Shown here: positions 27,929 to 38,358 of the stretch, one piece after another
Numbering within the stretch: position 1 is the stretch's first letter
Layout: each line of letters opens with the position of its first letter
Assembly (NCBI GenBank): GCA_026003895.1
Contig: BPIC01000008.1
Coordinates: 1-64,000 of the forward strand
Length of the DNA stretch: 64,000 bases
Direction: 5' to 3'
Origin: Dehalococcoidia bacterium
Lineage (GTDB): Bacteria; Chloroflexota; Dehalococcoidia; SpSt-223
Made by a program: the position numbers and the translations under genes
Notes under the pieces: model-generated
What the model was told of the DNA's origin: nothing
Seen by the model: only the letters and a program-made list of their open reading frames with translations
Database searches by the model: none

Positions 27929-27946
27929 CGCGGACGTCCGTCCGCG
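27929..27946 (+). terminator. Hairpin directly after the MaoC gene
   Basis: CGCGGAC and GTCCGCG form a 7-base stem with a 4-base loop, 10 bases after the MaoC stop. No T tract follows. It is a probable terminator or 3' end stabiliser. Confidence 0.45.
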
Positions 27947-28406
27947 CTGTCGCGCGGCGTAGCCCAGTCTGAGTGGCGCTGATCCGCGACCGTCGGTCCC
28001 AGTGGTCGGAGGACATCAGCCGCTCTCGTTTCCGGAGCCGAGGTCGCGGCGTACCTTGGACCACTTGGAGATTGTGCGGTGCGGCGAGACCGCCGCGCGG
28101 ATGCTCTGCCCTACGTCGACCGATGGGAGATACGACGAGGCACCGAGTACGGATCGCCCGGGCCTGCGTCGACGGCTTGAGTCGCTGCAGCGCATTGCTC
28201 GGTCGCGCAGTGCGCTGAGAGCTGACACGACTCGTTGGGAACCCGTCTGGCATCGGGTTCGCGCTGCTTGCTGGAACGCGGGCCGCCGCGGCCGGATGAG
28301 AGCGGCTGGCCGACCAGCGATCGGTGGACTCCGCTCCCCCAATTGGATCTTGACGTGCCCTATCGAACTCACCGTAGAACGAGGCGACACAGCGGGGAGG
28401 AGCGAG
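27947..28406. other. Gene-poor stretch upstream of amidohydrolase
   Basis: About 460 bases with no supportable gene. The amidohydrolase frame remains open through it, but the sequence carries no family resemblance there, and a strong ribosome site marks a start only at 28407. Confidence 0.4.
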
Positions 28407-29783
28407 ATGGTTACAGTGGTGCGGCCGGAGTGGGTCGTCATTCCTGGCGAGCGTGGGCCGATCGCCCGCAGTGGGCTGGCCGTCGCCTTCGAGGATCGCT
28501 CGATTATCGCCGTCGGCGAGCGCATCCCGAATGGCGACGTCACCATCGACGCGCCCGGCGCGGTGCTTCTTCCTGGCCTTATCAATGGCCACACCCACCT
28601 CGGCACGTCGCCGCTGGGTCGCGGGGTGATCGAGGACGTCAGTTATGAAGGATTGCCGTTCTACATGGCGGTCTCGCCGATCACCGGACTGCCCTATGAG
28701 CCCGAGTTCCGCGAGGAGTTGCGCGTCCTGATGGCGGCCGACGTCGCGGCGAATATTCGGAGTGGGACGACCTGTGTCGTCAACCAGAACGCGGTCGATG
28801 CCGATTGGCTCCTCTCCCTGCTTACCGAGTCCGGTATCCGCGCCTATTCGGGTCCAATCCTACCCTCGTCGCCGAAAGCCCGAGGCACGCTCGGTCCAGA
28901 CGGACGGATTGTCCGTGAAGCTGAGGCGGAGGAGACGCTGCGCCGCGAGCTGGCGGACGCCGTCGCCCTGCATGAACGCTGGGATCAAGGAGTACAGGGG
29001 CGAATTCATGTTCTGGTCGGGCCAGCGAGCGCCGAGACGTGCCCGGACGACCTGCTGCTCGAGATGGCCCGGCTCAATGCTGCGTGGGGCGTTCCGCTTA
29101 CCCTTCATCTTGCCCAGAGCGAGCACGACGTCGCCCAGGCACAGGCCATGTTCGGCACTTCCTCGACCGCCCACTTGGCCGATCTCGGGCTGCTGGGGCC
29201 AAACCTCATCGCCGCTCATGGATCGCTGCTCTCTGACGATGACGTCCGCTTGCTGGCCGAAGCCGGTGCGACAATCGCCCACTGCGCGACGCGCAAGGCA
29301 CGCGAGGCGGTGTTTAGTCCCTTCATTTCGTATATCGAGCGGGGGCTCCGCGTCATCATCGCGAATGACGCTTTCAACACCGACCTGATTCAAGAAATCC
29401 GATCGGCGGCGATGTTCGGCAAACTGGCCCTCGGCTCGAGTGCTCGTCCGAGTGCTGCCGATGCGCTCGCCGCGGCGACGAGCGAAGCCGCGGCGGCGCT
29501 CGGGGCCCCCGATCTTGGGCGCATCGAGGTGGGCGCTCGCGCCGACCTGACTCTGGTGGATCTCTCCAGCCCATTTGCTTGGCCCGTGTTCGACCCGATT
29601 GCTTCGTTGGTTTACTACGCCACTGGAGCCGACGTGCGGAGCGTTTGGGTAGACGGAGCGCCTCTGGTCCACGATGGTCGCCTTCTCACCCTCGACTGGC
29701 CGGCGATCGCGGCAAAGGCCCGCGCTGCTGGTGATCGCTTGTGGGCCGTTGCCGTGGAGCGCGGCCGGCTGCGACGACGCTGA
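28407..29783 (+). CDS. Amidohydrolase (TrzN/cytosine-deaminase-like)
   Basis: A 458-residue metal-dependent hydrolase with a TIM-barrel core and flanking beta-sandwich. Ligand motifs are GLINGHTHLG (about 60-69), LTLHLAQSEHD (about 232-242), LIAAHGSLLSDDD (about 269-281) and the ANDAF Asp (about 320). The C-terminal ARADLTLVDLS strand completes the sandwich. This set is typical of deaminases and chlorohydrolases acting on nucleobases, triazines or guanine-like rings. ATG 28407 follows GGGGAGG. A dipeptide-type binding protein gene follows on the same strand. Confidence 0.85.
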   Translation: MVTVVRPEWVVIPGERGPIARSGLAVAFEDRSIIAVGERIPNGDVTIDAPGAVLLPGLINGHTHLGTSPLGRGVIEDVSYEGLPFYMAVSPITGLPYEPEFREELRVLMAADVAANIRSGTTCVVNQNAVDADWLLSLLTESGIRAYSGPILPSSPKARGTLGPDGRIVREAEAEETLRRELADAVALHERWDQGVQGRIHVLVGPASAETCPDDLLLEMARLNAAWGVPLTLHLAQSEHDVAQAQAMFGTSSTAHLADLGLLGPNLIAAHGSLLSDDDVRLLAEAGATIAHCATRKAREAVFSPFISYIERGLRVIIANDAFNTDLIQEIRSAAMFGKLALGSSARPSAADALAAATSEAAAALGAPDLGRIEVGARADLTLVDLSSPFAWPVFDPIASLVYYATGADVRSVWVDGAPLVHDGRLLTLDWPAIAAKARAAGDRLWAVAVERGRLRRR

Positions 29784-29875
29784 GCGCTGCAAGACAAGAA
29801 TGGTTGACGGGGGGAGTGAGCGCTGATAGGGTCCGCACAAACGGGCGGCGACGTCGAGCGCCGCGGAGGAGGACG

Positions 29876-31469
29876 ATGCGCGGGAGAGGTTTCGCACTTC
29901 ACCGATTTGGCGCGGCCGTGACCGCCCTCAGTGTCGCGGTCGCCGCGTGTCAGCCGTCGGCGCCGGCCGCACCGAGCGGATCTTCGGCGCCGGCCGCGAC
30001 CACCGGTCCGACCGGTCCAACGGGGAAGCTGACGGTCGCTGTCGCCCAGCCGTTGATCACCTCGATGGATACTGGTTCCGGCAATTCGGCGCAGACCCTT
30101 CAGTTTCAATGGCCAGCCTTCGATGGCCTGACGTGGATTAGCGCTGATGGCAAGGTCAACCCGGGGCTGGCTCGAGAATGGCGATCGGTTGACGAGCGCA
30201 CGTGGGAGTTTAAGCTCGGCGACTATAAGTTCCAGAACGGCCGTGCCGTCGAAGCCCAGGACGTCGTTGATACCTACGAGCGCACACGCGACCCGGAGAA
30301 GCGTCTCCAAGGCCGGACGATCTTCACCGGGAACAATATTGACCAAGTGACGGCCCCCGACGCCAAGACCGTCCGGATCACGACGTTGAGCCCGAACCCG
30401 GTCATTCCGAACGTCGTGCAATTGATCATGATCTTGCCGATGAAGGAAGTGAACGCCATCGGCGATGTCGAGTTCTTCCGGAAGCCGATCGGCACCGGCG
30501 CCTTCCGCGTCGAATCGGCGGATTTCAGTTCGAGCCTGAAGTACCGGGCGATGGGCAAGGAGTGGGTCACGCCCCCGCGGCGTGCCCGGCTTCGAAGAGC
30601 TCGAGATCAAGATCGTGCCGGATCTCGCGGCGCGCGCCGCCGCGCTCCGCACCGGCGACATCGACCTCGCCCTCGCGCTGACACCCGACCAAGTGCCGCA
30701 GCTCGAGGCGAACGGCTTCAAAATTTTCCAAACCGCCGGCACGTCGACGGCGCACTTCAGCCTCGACATGTACAACGGTCCGACAACCAATCTGAAAGTG
30801 CGCCAAGCGATCAACTACGCGGTCGACAAGGAAGCGATCCAAAAGGTGTTCTACGGTGGCCGCGCTCGCGTGGACACCGGTCAACTCATTGGACCGGACG
30901 TTCTCGGGTACAACCCGAGCTTGCAGCCGTATCCGTTCAACCGCGAACGCGCCAAGCAGCTCCTCGCTGAGGCAGGCTACCCCAACGGCTTCCGAATCAA
31001 CATGACCATGATCAACCTGTCGACGATCAACAAGGATCTGGCGCAGATCGTGGCCGACAACCTGCGCGAAGTCGGCATTACCGTCGACATTCAGATCAAA
31101 GAAGCGGCCATCTGGCTGCAGGATTACTATGGCCCGCCAGAGCGACGGCCCGGGATGTTCGTCCAAGTCATCAACTGGGACCAGACGTTCGAGCCAGATT
31201 CGGTCTACCGCTGGTATAGCGACAAGATCGCCATCGACAGCGGGCGACGCTGGGATGATCCGACGTTTGCGCGGTTATATGAGGCCGCGGCGTTTGAGCT
31301 CGACCGCACCAAGCGAGGCCAAGCCTATCAGCAGGCGGCGGCCTACCTACACGGTCAGGCGCCCGTGCTGTTCGGGTGGCAGGTGTTTGGTCCCTTCGCC
31401 GGCAAGCGGACCTTGACGCTCGGCGACCCCGGCCACGCCGACTTCTATATCAAGGCGAAGGGGAGCTAA
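29876..31469 (+). CDS. ABC transporter substrate-binding lipoprotein, dipeptide family (frameshift at 30572)
   Basis: A family 5 extracellular solute-binding protein (DppA/OppA type). It has a lipoprotein signal peptide (AVTALSVAVAAC) and a Pro/Ala/Thr-rich linker. Conserved pieces are GLAREWRSVDERTWEFKL, the GTGAFRVES loop, LKVRQAINYAVDKEAIQ and AKQLLAEAGYPNGF. The start ATG 29876 follows GGAGGAGG. At C5 (30572-30576) the frame shifts by one; dropping one C joins WVTPRGVPGFEE and restores a full-length protein of about 530 residues. Permease remnants lie at 33.3-34.3 kb. Its stop (TAA) overlaps the stop of the convergent gene in the string CTAA (31466-31469). Confidence 0.88.
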
Positions 31470-32511
31470 CCGTCGCCCCCCGTCGCGAGCGGTGTGCCCA
31501 GCACCGCTTCGGCGATCAACTCGAACGAGCGGAGTCGATCGGCAAAGTCATACAGATTCCCGGCGATCGTCAGATCGCCGGTTTCGTACCGATCGGCCAC
31601 CGCGAGTAGCTGCGTGCGGACAGCGTCGGGGTCACCGACAATGTCGTGACGGGCGAAGTGCGCCACCAGATCGGGGTGATCCCGCTCCCAAGCGGTCGCC
31701 ACTTCGGGAGGGATGATCCCCCGCATTGGACGACCGCTGCGCATCATTGCCACCATCACTCGCCGGCTCGACGCGAGAAAGTGTGCTCGCTCGGGCGTCT
31801 CCGCACAGACGACATGGACGGCGACGTTCAGCTTCGGTGCGGCGAGCGCAGGGGACGGCTGAAACTGGCGGCGATAGAGGGCCGCCACCGCCGGACCGGC
31901 CTCACCGAAGACGCCAAAGAAATCCGCGAAGGAAAAGGGCAAGCCGAGCGCTGCCGCCAAGCGGGCGCTATAGTCGCTCGAACCAAGCAGCCACACCTCG
32001 GGAAGACTTTCCGGCTCGCCCGGTTGGGCGGTGATTCCCGCGAAGGGATGGCCTTCGGGCAGCCGGCCTTCCAGAAAACCGATGAGGTCGGCGACCTGAC
32101 GAGGGAACTCATGAATGTCCGCGATCGGGCGCGGAAAGGCGAGCGCGACTGCGGTGCGCTGGTCACTGCCCGGAGCGCGACCGACCCCGAGGTCGATCCG
32201 ACCGGGGGTAGAAGGTGGCGAGCTGACGAAACGTCTCGGCGACCTTGAGGGCGGAATAGTGGGAGAGCATGACACCGCCGCTCCCGACCCGGATCCGACT
32301 GGTCGCAGCGGCAATCTGACCAACCAAGATCTCCGGTGTCGTACCGGCGAAACTGGCGGTATTGTGATGCTCTGCCACCCAAAAAGCGCCGATAGCCGAG
32401 CCGCTCGGCCGCTTGGGCGAGCGCTACCGTTTCGCGTAGCGCCTGTCCTGCTGAGCCGCCCTCCCGAATCGGCGACTGGTCGAGGACGCTCAGCGCGAGG
32501 GGGATGGTCAT
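31466..32511 (-). CDS. Luciferase-like (LLM class) flavin oxidoreductase, two frameshifts
   Basis: When rebuilt, this is a protein of about 348 residues of the bacterial luciferase-like family (F420- or FMN-dependent). The N-terminus is [18 protein letters not shown], then [19 protein letters not shown], then [17 protein letters not shown], and the C-terminus has [19 protein letters not shown]. The pattern is that of the MsnO8/YhbW-like subgroup. Two frame breaks lie at A5 (32381-32385) and G5 (32204-32208) on the plus strand. Removing one base from each run restores the family sequence exactly, so errors are likely. It is convergent with the binding protein gene. Confidence 0.85.
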
Positions 32512-32528
32512 CCTGCCAATGATAGGGG

Positions 32529-33245
32529 CTATTGGGGCTCCTTGAGGTTCAGCACCGCGCGGACGTGCCATCGCCAGCAGCCCTCCGGATCGGGCGTGCG
32601 TGGGCAGCTCGCACGCGCCTCGGCGAGCGCCTCGAGCTCCGGAATCGGGGGAATGTGGTTCGCAGCGCGCAGCGGGAGGTACGCTTGGTCGATCACGCGC
32701 TCCCAAGTGCGGAACTGGACGGTGAGCAGGCCTTGAGGCTCACCGACGATTTCATCCAGCAGCGCACGTCCGTACCGAGTTGACGTGCCCTTCGCCTCGT
32801 ACCATTCGCGGCGGAGCGCCGCCGCGTAGAGGTAAACGGCCAGCTCTGCCGGACCGGAAATCGTACGGTGAAAGCGAGCGCTGTCGATCCGCAGGGTGTA
32901 CTGCGTGACTCCATCGACCAGCCCCGGCGAGAGCCGCACCGTTCGAGGTCGAGTGTGGATCGGGTTCAGGGCGTCGGAAAAGCGGGTTGGTTCGATTACC
33001 ACCAGCACGCCACCGGGCGTGCCTGGCCGCGCCCACGCCTCGGCCAGCCGGTCCAGCCCATCTCGTAATTCCTTGATGCCACTCGCATGGGCGAAGCGGT
33101 GAGCGCGATCCAGCTCGTCGGAGATGATGGAAGACTGGTCGTCTGCAAGATTGACGCTGACGCTATGGAGCGATGAAACCACGGACGGTGGCTGGCAGCC
33201 AACGGCGCTCAGCAGCACGACGACCAGCACCGAGGTGCGCCACAT
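32529..33245 (-). CDS. Lipoprotein of unknown function
   Basis: A 238-residue protein with a lipoprotein signal peptide ([17 protein letters not shown]; Cys at 17). The mature part is mixed alpha/beta with [23 protein letters not shown] and a Cys pair near the C-terminus ([16 protein letters not shown]). No family was recognised. ATG 33245 follows CAGGGG and a good promoter. It ends 18 bases before the start of the luciferase-like gene on the same strand, so the two may be co-transcribed. Confidence 0.6.
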   Translation of the reverse strand: MWRTSVLVVVLLSAVGCQPPSVVSSLHSVSVNLADDQSSIISDELDRAHRFAHASGIKELRDGLDRLAEAWARPGTPGGVLVVIEPTRFSDALNPIHTRPRTVRLSPGLVDGVTQYTLRIDSARFHRTISGPAELAVYLYAAALRREWYEAKGTSTRYGRALLDEIVGEPQGLLTVQFRTWERVIDQAYLPLRAANHIPPIPELEALAEARASCPRTPDPEGCWRWHVRAVLNLKEPQ

Positions 33246-33261
33246 CCCCTGCACGGGGAGC

Positions 33262-33290
33262 AGTATAGTGGGACGCCGGGATAGGGTAAA
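33262..33290 (-). promoter_or_regulatory. Promoter of the lipoprotein gene
   Basis: On the minus strand TTTACC (33290-33285), a 17-base spacer and TATACT (33267-33262) form a good sigma70-like promoter ending 17 bases before the ATG at 33245. Its -35 hexamer matches the candidate promoter at 11093. Confidence 0.5.
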
Positions 33291-33345
33291 GCGGCCAGGA
33301 CCAACGGCCTCCGATGGGTGGCGCGTGTCGATTTCGAATCGGGGC

Positions 33346-33800
33346 AATCGTGATGACGATCGCCCTCACCGGCAGCTTGACTGCCCGTATCGTTTCAGCG
33401 CTCAATCAGAACAAGGTGGCCGACGAGCTCGCCATGATTGTTGCGATCGTCGGTATCTCGGTTCCGACGTTCGTCAGCCGCCCAGTTCTTGGTGATCATC
33501 GTTGCCGTCCAATTGTGATTCCCGCCCACCGGCGGCTCGTTCCGGTCCGAGTACCGGACGTGCCGTCGATTGTCCTCGCGTTCGAGCCAGCCGTGCCCTT
33601 CGCTCGCGACACGCGCCCTTCGATGCCGGCGGTGATCCGCAAGGACGCCATCCGCACTGCGCTTATCCCTGCGCGCACCGGCGGTGATGTCTTGCTGGGC
33701 GTCGTCTTCACCGACTCGTTCGTCGTCGAGACGATCGCTGCGGCGCCAGGAGTCGGAGGCTCGTTCGTGACCAGCGTGGCTGACGATCTGCTGGTCGGAT
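33346..33800 (+). pseudogene. Remnant of a DppB-type ABC transporter permease
   Basis: One frame holds scattered pieces of a dipeptide-family permease: ARIVSALNQNK, ELAMIVAIVGISVPTFV, an eroded FARDTRPSMPAVIRKDAIRTAL (the usual RASMLEVIRKDYIRTA cytoplasmic loop), and FVVETIAAAPGVGGSFVTSV. The spacing between pieces is too short and the first TM segments are missing, so this is not functional. It lies downstream of the intact-looking binding protein (29.9-31.5 kb), probably once in one transporter operon. Confidence 0.7.
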
Positions 33801-34169
33801 GCATGCCGTGTGCCGCCGGGCGTGCCAAGCTCGGGCACAGCTTGCTGGGTCGCGACGGCGTTCGTGGCGACAACAATGCACCTCTCGCCGCTGTCACCTG
33901 CGGGCGGGATAGGCATTGCTGCGTCGTTCTCGGTGAGCGCATCAGGCGCATCGTCGGCAGTGTCACGGGACTGAGCATCCGCGCCGGGTTGCTGCTTCCG
34001 GGATTGGTCGCCGACCGTATTGCCGAGTCGAGGTGGTTGGGCTGACCGCGAGGCGAACGGTCTCGCGTCCGGTTCCCGGGCAGCAGGGCTGGCCCCGACT
34101 CTGGGGGGAGAGGCTGCCTGAGCGTGTCCTGCCGCCATTTGGTCCTATCATTAGCAGGCGTCTGGCGTT
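33801..34169. other. Degenerate sequence between permease remnants
   Basis: About 370 bases with no intact gene. By position it probably derives from the missing parts of the dppB/dppC pair, but individual pieces are no longer recognisable. Confidence 0.4.
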
Positions 34170-34310
34170 GCGCGTGCTCGCGCCGACCATTGTCTCGGCC
34201 ACCCTTCGGAATCTCGCGATCCCGCATCATTGTGGCGGGGTTCTCGCAGATCGGACTCGGAATCCAGCCGACGACGCGAGGATACGGCTCCTTTCGACCT
34301 GACTGCTCTT
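34170..34310 (+). pseudogene. Remnant of a DppC-type ABC transporter permease
   Basis: Two short pieces in different frames match the C-terminal region of DppC permeases: VLAPTIVSATL, then IIVAGFSQIGLGIQPTTRGYGS, which corresponds to the usual IIVEASLSFLGLGIQPPTPSWGS. The rest of the gene is not recognisable. Together with the DppB remnant just upstream it marks a decayed dipeptide transporter. Confidence 0.55.
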
Positions 34311-34349
34311 CAGTTCGGGCGAGTAAAGGCTCGGAGATGCGCTCGATCC

Positions 34350-35206
34350 GTGGATGAACGGCTAGCGATCTGGGATGCTCACACTCACATCTTTCCGCCG
34401 GAAATCGTCACCGCGCGGGAGACCGTTGACGATCCGTATTTCCGGGCGCTCTACGCGACGCCGCGCAGCCGATTGGCTGACGGCCCGGCTCTGCTGCGGC
34501 TGCTCGATGAGGCTGGCGTCGCCCGGGCGGTGATCGCCGGTTGGGGTTGGGGTGACCTCAGGCGCTGCCAGCAGGGCAATGACTACCTGCTCGATCAAGC
34601 GGCGCGTTGCCCGGCACGCTTCATTCCCTTCGTCACGGCGCCGCCGCGAGCTGGCGACGCAGCGCTACGAGAGATCGAGCGTGCGGCGGCAGGCGGCGCA
34701 CGCGGCGTCGGCGAACTGATGCCGGACGGCCAAGACGTCGCGCCCGACGACCAAGCGCTCGATCCCATCATCGAGCTTGCTACCGATCTCGGTCTGGTCG
34801 TCCTCATCCATGCGAGCGAGCCAGTCGGTCATCGCTATCCTGGTAAAGGCACCAGTTCCACCAGCAACGCCTGATGTCGCTGGTAGAACGTCATCCGGAG
34901 GCGCGGTTCATCCTCGCTCACGCCCCGGGGGAGGGCTGCCCTTCTACCACCTGATGCCCGAGGTCGCCGAGGCGGCAAGCAACGTGTGGTACGATACGGC
35001 TGCGTCGCCATTGCTCTATCGGCCGGATCTCTATCGCCGGCTCGTGGATCTCGCTGGTGTCGACCGGGTACTGTTCGCTAGCGACGCGCCGTTGATCGGT
35101 CTGCGCCGACCGCTCGAGCATTTCGCCGCTGCGGCACTCAACCCGGCCGAACGCGTTTGCAGTCGCTGGCGGGAATCTCGCGAGGCTGCTCGGAGAGAAG
35201 GCGTGA
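34350..35206 (+). CDS. Amidohydrolase family 2 (TIM-barrel) protein, several frameshifts
   Basis: When rebuilt, this is a metal-dependent hydrolase of about 285 residues of the amidohydrolase 2 / TatD-like group. It begins IWDAHTHIFPPE (HxH metal motif), then VARAVIAGWGWGD, a LVVLIHASEPVGHRYPGKG strand (His), the RHPEARFILAHA strand (His), GGGLPFYHLMPEVAE, NVWYDTAASPLLY, VLFASDAPL (catalytic Asp), and ends LARLLGEKA. GTG 34350 is the likely start. The frame changes near 34850, 34918 and 35155-35170. All family segments are present in order, so the gene may be functional in the organism. Confidence 0.75.
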
Positions 35207-35236
35207 CGCTCGTCGGACCCAGCCGAACAAGGCTCG

Positions 35237-35807
35237 ATCCGCGCCTTCGTTGGCATCCCCGCTGCCGGACGACGTGCGCGAGCACCTGCTGGGCGTTCAA
35301 CGCGCCATCGCCAAGAGGAGCGGGCCCCGCCGTGAAGTGGGTCGATCCGGCGACCATGCATCTGACGCTTGAGTTTTTGGGGGACGTCCCTCGCTGGGTC
35401 TTGGAGGATGTGCCGCCAGCGCTCGGCGAGGCACTCGCCGGTGCGCCAAAGGTGACGCTCTCCACGACGGGCGTCGGCGCCTTTCCAAACTGGCGTAAGC
35501 CGAATGTCATTTGGGTGGGGCTGGACGGCGATATCAAGGGGCTCCGTACCCTGCGCAATCGTGTTGCCGCTGCGCTGCGTGACTTTGGATTCGCCGCCGA
35601 CCCCCGTCCCTATCAGCCGCACGTCACAATCGGCCGGCTCCGGCCAAAGGCGGACCGGGCCCTCGTCGAAAAGCTGGTCTCAGCCGCGCCGAACGTTCAC
35701 ACCCGTCGCCAACGCGGTTCACCATCGAACGCGTGGTGCTCTACCGAAGCATTCTCTTGCCTGACGGTCCGGAACATATCGAGTTGCAGAGCTGGCCGCT
35801 CGCCTGA
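35237..35807 (+). CDS. thpR: RNA 2',3'-cyclic phosphodiesterase ThpR (LigT-like), frameshifted
   Basis: A 2H phosphoesterase of about 190 residues. Both HxTx catalytic motifs are visible: MHLTLEFLGD and PHVTIGRLR. The N-terminus reads RAFVGIPLPDDVREHLLGVQ after repair, and the end reads ERVVLYRSILLPDGPEH to a TGA at 35805. Frame changes occur near 35255 (C4), 35330 and 35690-35720. No normal start codon is in frame at the expected place (ATC 35237), so the exact start is unclear. ThpR opens cyclic phosphates on RNA and is often a single gene. Confidence 0.75.
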
Positions 35808-36027
35808 CATGCCCTTGCTTGGGCACTTCTCGAACGGAGGCCCGGTTCTTGGATGAATCACGGCTGGCTCCGGGAAAGAGCAGAGAGAGGCCATCGTGCC
35901 GCCCCTTGGTAGTTGGTGACCGAAGGCCTGACACGAGATGCTTGCGTTCCGCGGGTGCGACGCGGCACAAGCCGCCTTGCTACGATAGCGCTGGCTGTCG
36001 CCCCAGAATGGCGCCGAGGAGCCTACC

Positions 36028-37120
36028 GTGAAGATCACTGCCGCCGTCCTGCGTGCCGCGGGGGCGCCGCTCAGCCTCGAATCGGTCGAGTTAGGGGAGC
36101 CGCGTTCCGACGAAGTTGTGGTCCGGATTGTCAGCAGCGGCAATTTGCCACACCGACCTCAGTGCGATGGCGGGCGGGCCGCGCTCGCGCGTTCCCATCG
36201 TGCTCGGTCATGAGGGCGCTGGGGTCGTCGAAGCGGTCGGTGCGGGAGTTCGCACGCTCGCGCCCGGCGATCACGTTGTCCTCACGTTCGACTCGTGCGG
36301 TCTGTGCGATCGCTGTCGCGCTGGATCGCCGAGCTACTGCCGTGAGTTCACGGTGCGCAACTTTAGTGGTGGCCGGCCGGATGGGTCGAGCGCGTTGTCG
36401 CAGGGGGAGCAGCGTATCTACGGGCATTACTTTGGCCAGTCGTCGTTCGCCACATACGCGATCGCCCGAGAAAACGAATGCGATCAAGGTGCGACGGGAT
36501 GTGCCGCTCGAAGCCCTTGGCCCGTTCGGCTGTGGGGTCCCAAACGGGCGCAGGCGCCGTGATGAACACCTTTCGAGCCCGACCGGGATCGAGCTTGGCG
36601 GTCTTCGGCACGGGCTCGGTGGGGCTCAGCGCGGTCATGGCGGGCGTGGTCGCCGGGTGCACCACGATCGTTGGTGTGGATATTCTTCCTCAGCGCTTGG
36701 AGGTTGCTCGACAGCTCGGGGCGACCCACGTCTTCGACGGGCGCGATCCCGATCTCGTTGAGCGGATCGTCGCCACGACGGGTCGGGGCGTGGATTTTGC
36801 CTTCGACACTACCGGTGTGGCGCTCGAGGCGGCAGTGCGATCGCTCGACGAATTGGGCGTTGTCGGGCTCGTCGGTGGCGTGCGGGGCGGCCGACTCGAT
36901 CTCCCGTTCGAGCTTCTTCGGCGTGGGCGATCGCTGCGCACCATCATCGAAGGCGATAGCGTGCCCAGCCTCTTCATTCCAGCGCTGATTGACCTTTGGA
37001 TGCAAGGGGCGCTTTCCCTTCGACCGGATGGTGACCTATTACCCGTTCGCGCGGATCAACGAGGCAGTTCACGAGTCCGAGCAAGGCCAAGCCATTAAAC
37101 CGATCCTTCGATTCGACTGA
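36028..37120 (+). CDS. Zinc-dependent alcohol dehydrogenase (MDR family), at least four frameshifts
   Basis: When rebuilt, this is an enzyme of about 360 residues of the zinc alcohol dehydrogenase group, close to aryl-alcohol dehydrogenases. Landmarks in order: MKITAAVLRAAGAPL, ICHTDLSAMAGG (catalytic Zn), VPIVLGHEGAGVVEAVG, the structural zinc loop SCGLCDRCRAGSPSYC, and NAD-binding VFGTGSVGLSAVMAG with GVDILPQRLEVARQLGATH. It ends YYPFARINEAVHESEQG to TGA 37118. Frame changes lie near 36135, 36475, 36535 and 37010. No internal part seems lost, so repeated sequence errors or very recent decay are both possible. Confidence 0.8.
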
Positions 37121-37716
37121 AACTCGAGGACGATTTGCCTTCGACGGCGACTTGGCAACGTCTTCGGCCGCCTCGCTTGCCAGCGCAATGCTGTCGAGCA
37201 ATATCACGCCGCGCTCTACCTTCCGTGTTGTACGAAGTGCACCGTGCTGGACCAGTTCCCGGCCAGCAGACCGTTCTGATTCACTGGCTTCTGCTCGTCG
37301 GCGCTGAATCGAACGGGAGGTGTGGCAGCGACACTTCAGGTCACTGAGGCGGCAACCGTCCGGTTGGTCCTTGGTGCGGCAGCCGCGGCGCCACCGGCAG
37401 GGGTGGGTCCCCGCTGCCTTATTGCCGGGGAACGAAGTTCTGCCGAGGGCGGGGTCCGGCGACCTGCGCCGCCGCCACCCGTCGGTCGTTGCGTTGAATG
37501 AGCACGGTTTCACGTTGGAGCGCCGAGCCAGCCCCGCCGTCGCGATGGAGCGCGGGGCTCCTCGCGCACGCGCCCTGTCTTGGGCCAATTGATGCTGATG
37601 GAGGAAACGATGTCCGTGCCACCGGTCCGAATCGTGCCCCGCGGCCGCAGCCCAGCCGACCAGACTGGCCAACCCGGTCGACTACATTAGGAGCGCCCTA
37701 CGCGATCGCCTTCGCG
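37121..37716. other. Gene-poor stretch
   Basis: About 600 bases without a supportable gene on either strand. Short frames exist without motifs. It lies inside the zone rich in broken genes and may hold unrecognisable gene remains. Confidence 0.4.
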
Positions 37717-38056
37717 ATGGCGGTGGACACCGGTGTCCCCATCCGCTCAGCGGACGTGGCGGAGGGGGAGCGCCGTTCTCTGGCAACGACGGAGGGGATC
37801 CAGTTCGGTGTCACCGAAGTCGGTCCCGGGGGCGGCGAGACGTGGCACCGTCATCTGTCGTACTACGACATCCTGATCTACGTCGAGCGGGGGCCGCGGC
37901 GAGTTTTGGTGGACGGATGAAACCGGCGAGCATCAGGCCCAGATTGGTCCGGGAGACTTCGTTCACATCGCACCGGGGGCGCACAACCAGTGGCTGAACA
38001 CCGGTGACGAGCCACTGCGGTTTATCTGGGTTGGCTATTACCGTAACACCGATTGA
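37717..38056 (+). CDS. Small cupin protein, frameshifted
   Basis: A single-domain cupin of about 112 residues when rebuilt. Cupin motif 1 is GGGETWHRHLSYYDILIYVERG (His residues for metal, in parts), and motif 2 is IGPGDFVHIAPGAHNQWLNTGD. The first frame stops at 37918; the rest (DETGEHQAQIGPG to GYYRNTD) continues one base off, to TGA 38054. ATG 37717 is the assumed start, without a strong ribosome site. It could be an enzyme or a ligand-binding protein. Confidence 0.7.
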
Positions 38057-38358
38057 TCAGCAGAGCCCGGAGCCGGGCGATCGCGCTCCTTGAGGCGCGT
38101 CGTGCCTGCCGATACCGACCGCTACCGCAATGGTGGGGCTCGCAGTGCTGTTTGCGCGGCAGCCACATCTGTCGTGGGCAGGCGCTCTCGTCAACCGGCT
38201 CCTTGTGAGATTCCCTGTCACTCCGCAGCATCGGGGTTGCCGCTGGCATTCATGCGCATGGCCGATCCGAACGTATCACTTCTCACGATTCTCCTGAGTC
38301 GGGTACCTCTCGGGTTCTGACGCGACGCTTACCACCTTTCGACAGACATAGGACAACA
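38057..38358. other. Gene-poor stretch
   Basis: About 300 bases with no supportable gene; it precedes the chimeric transporter remnant. Confidence 0.35.
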
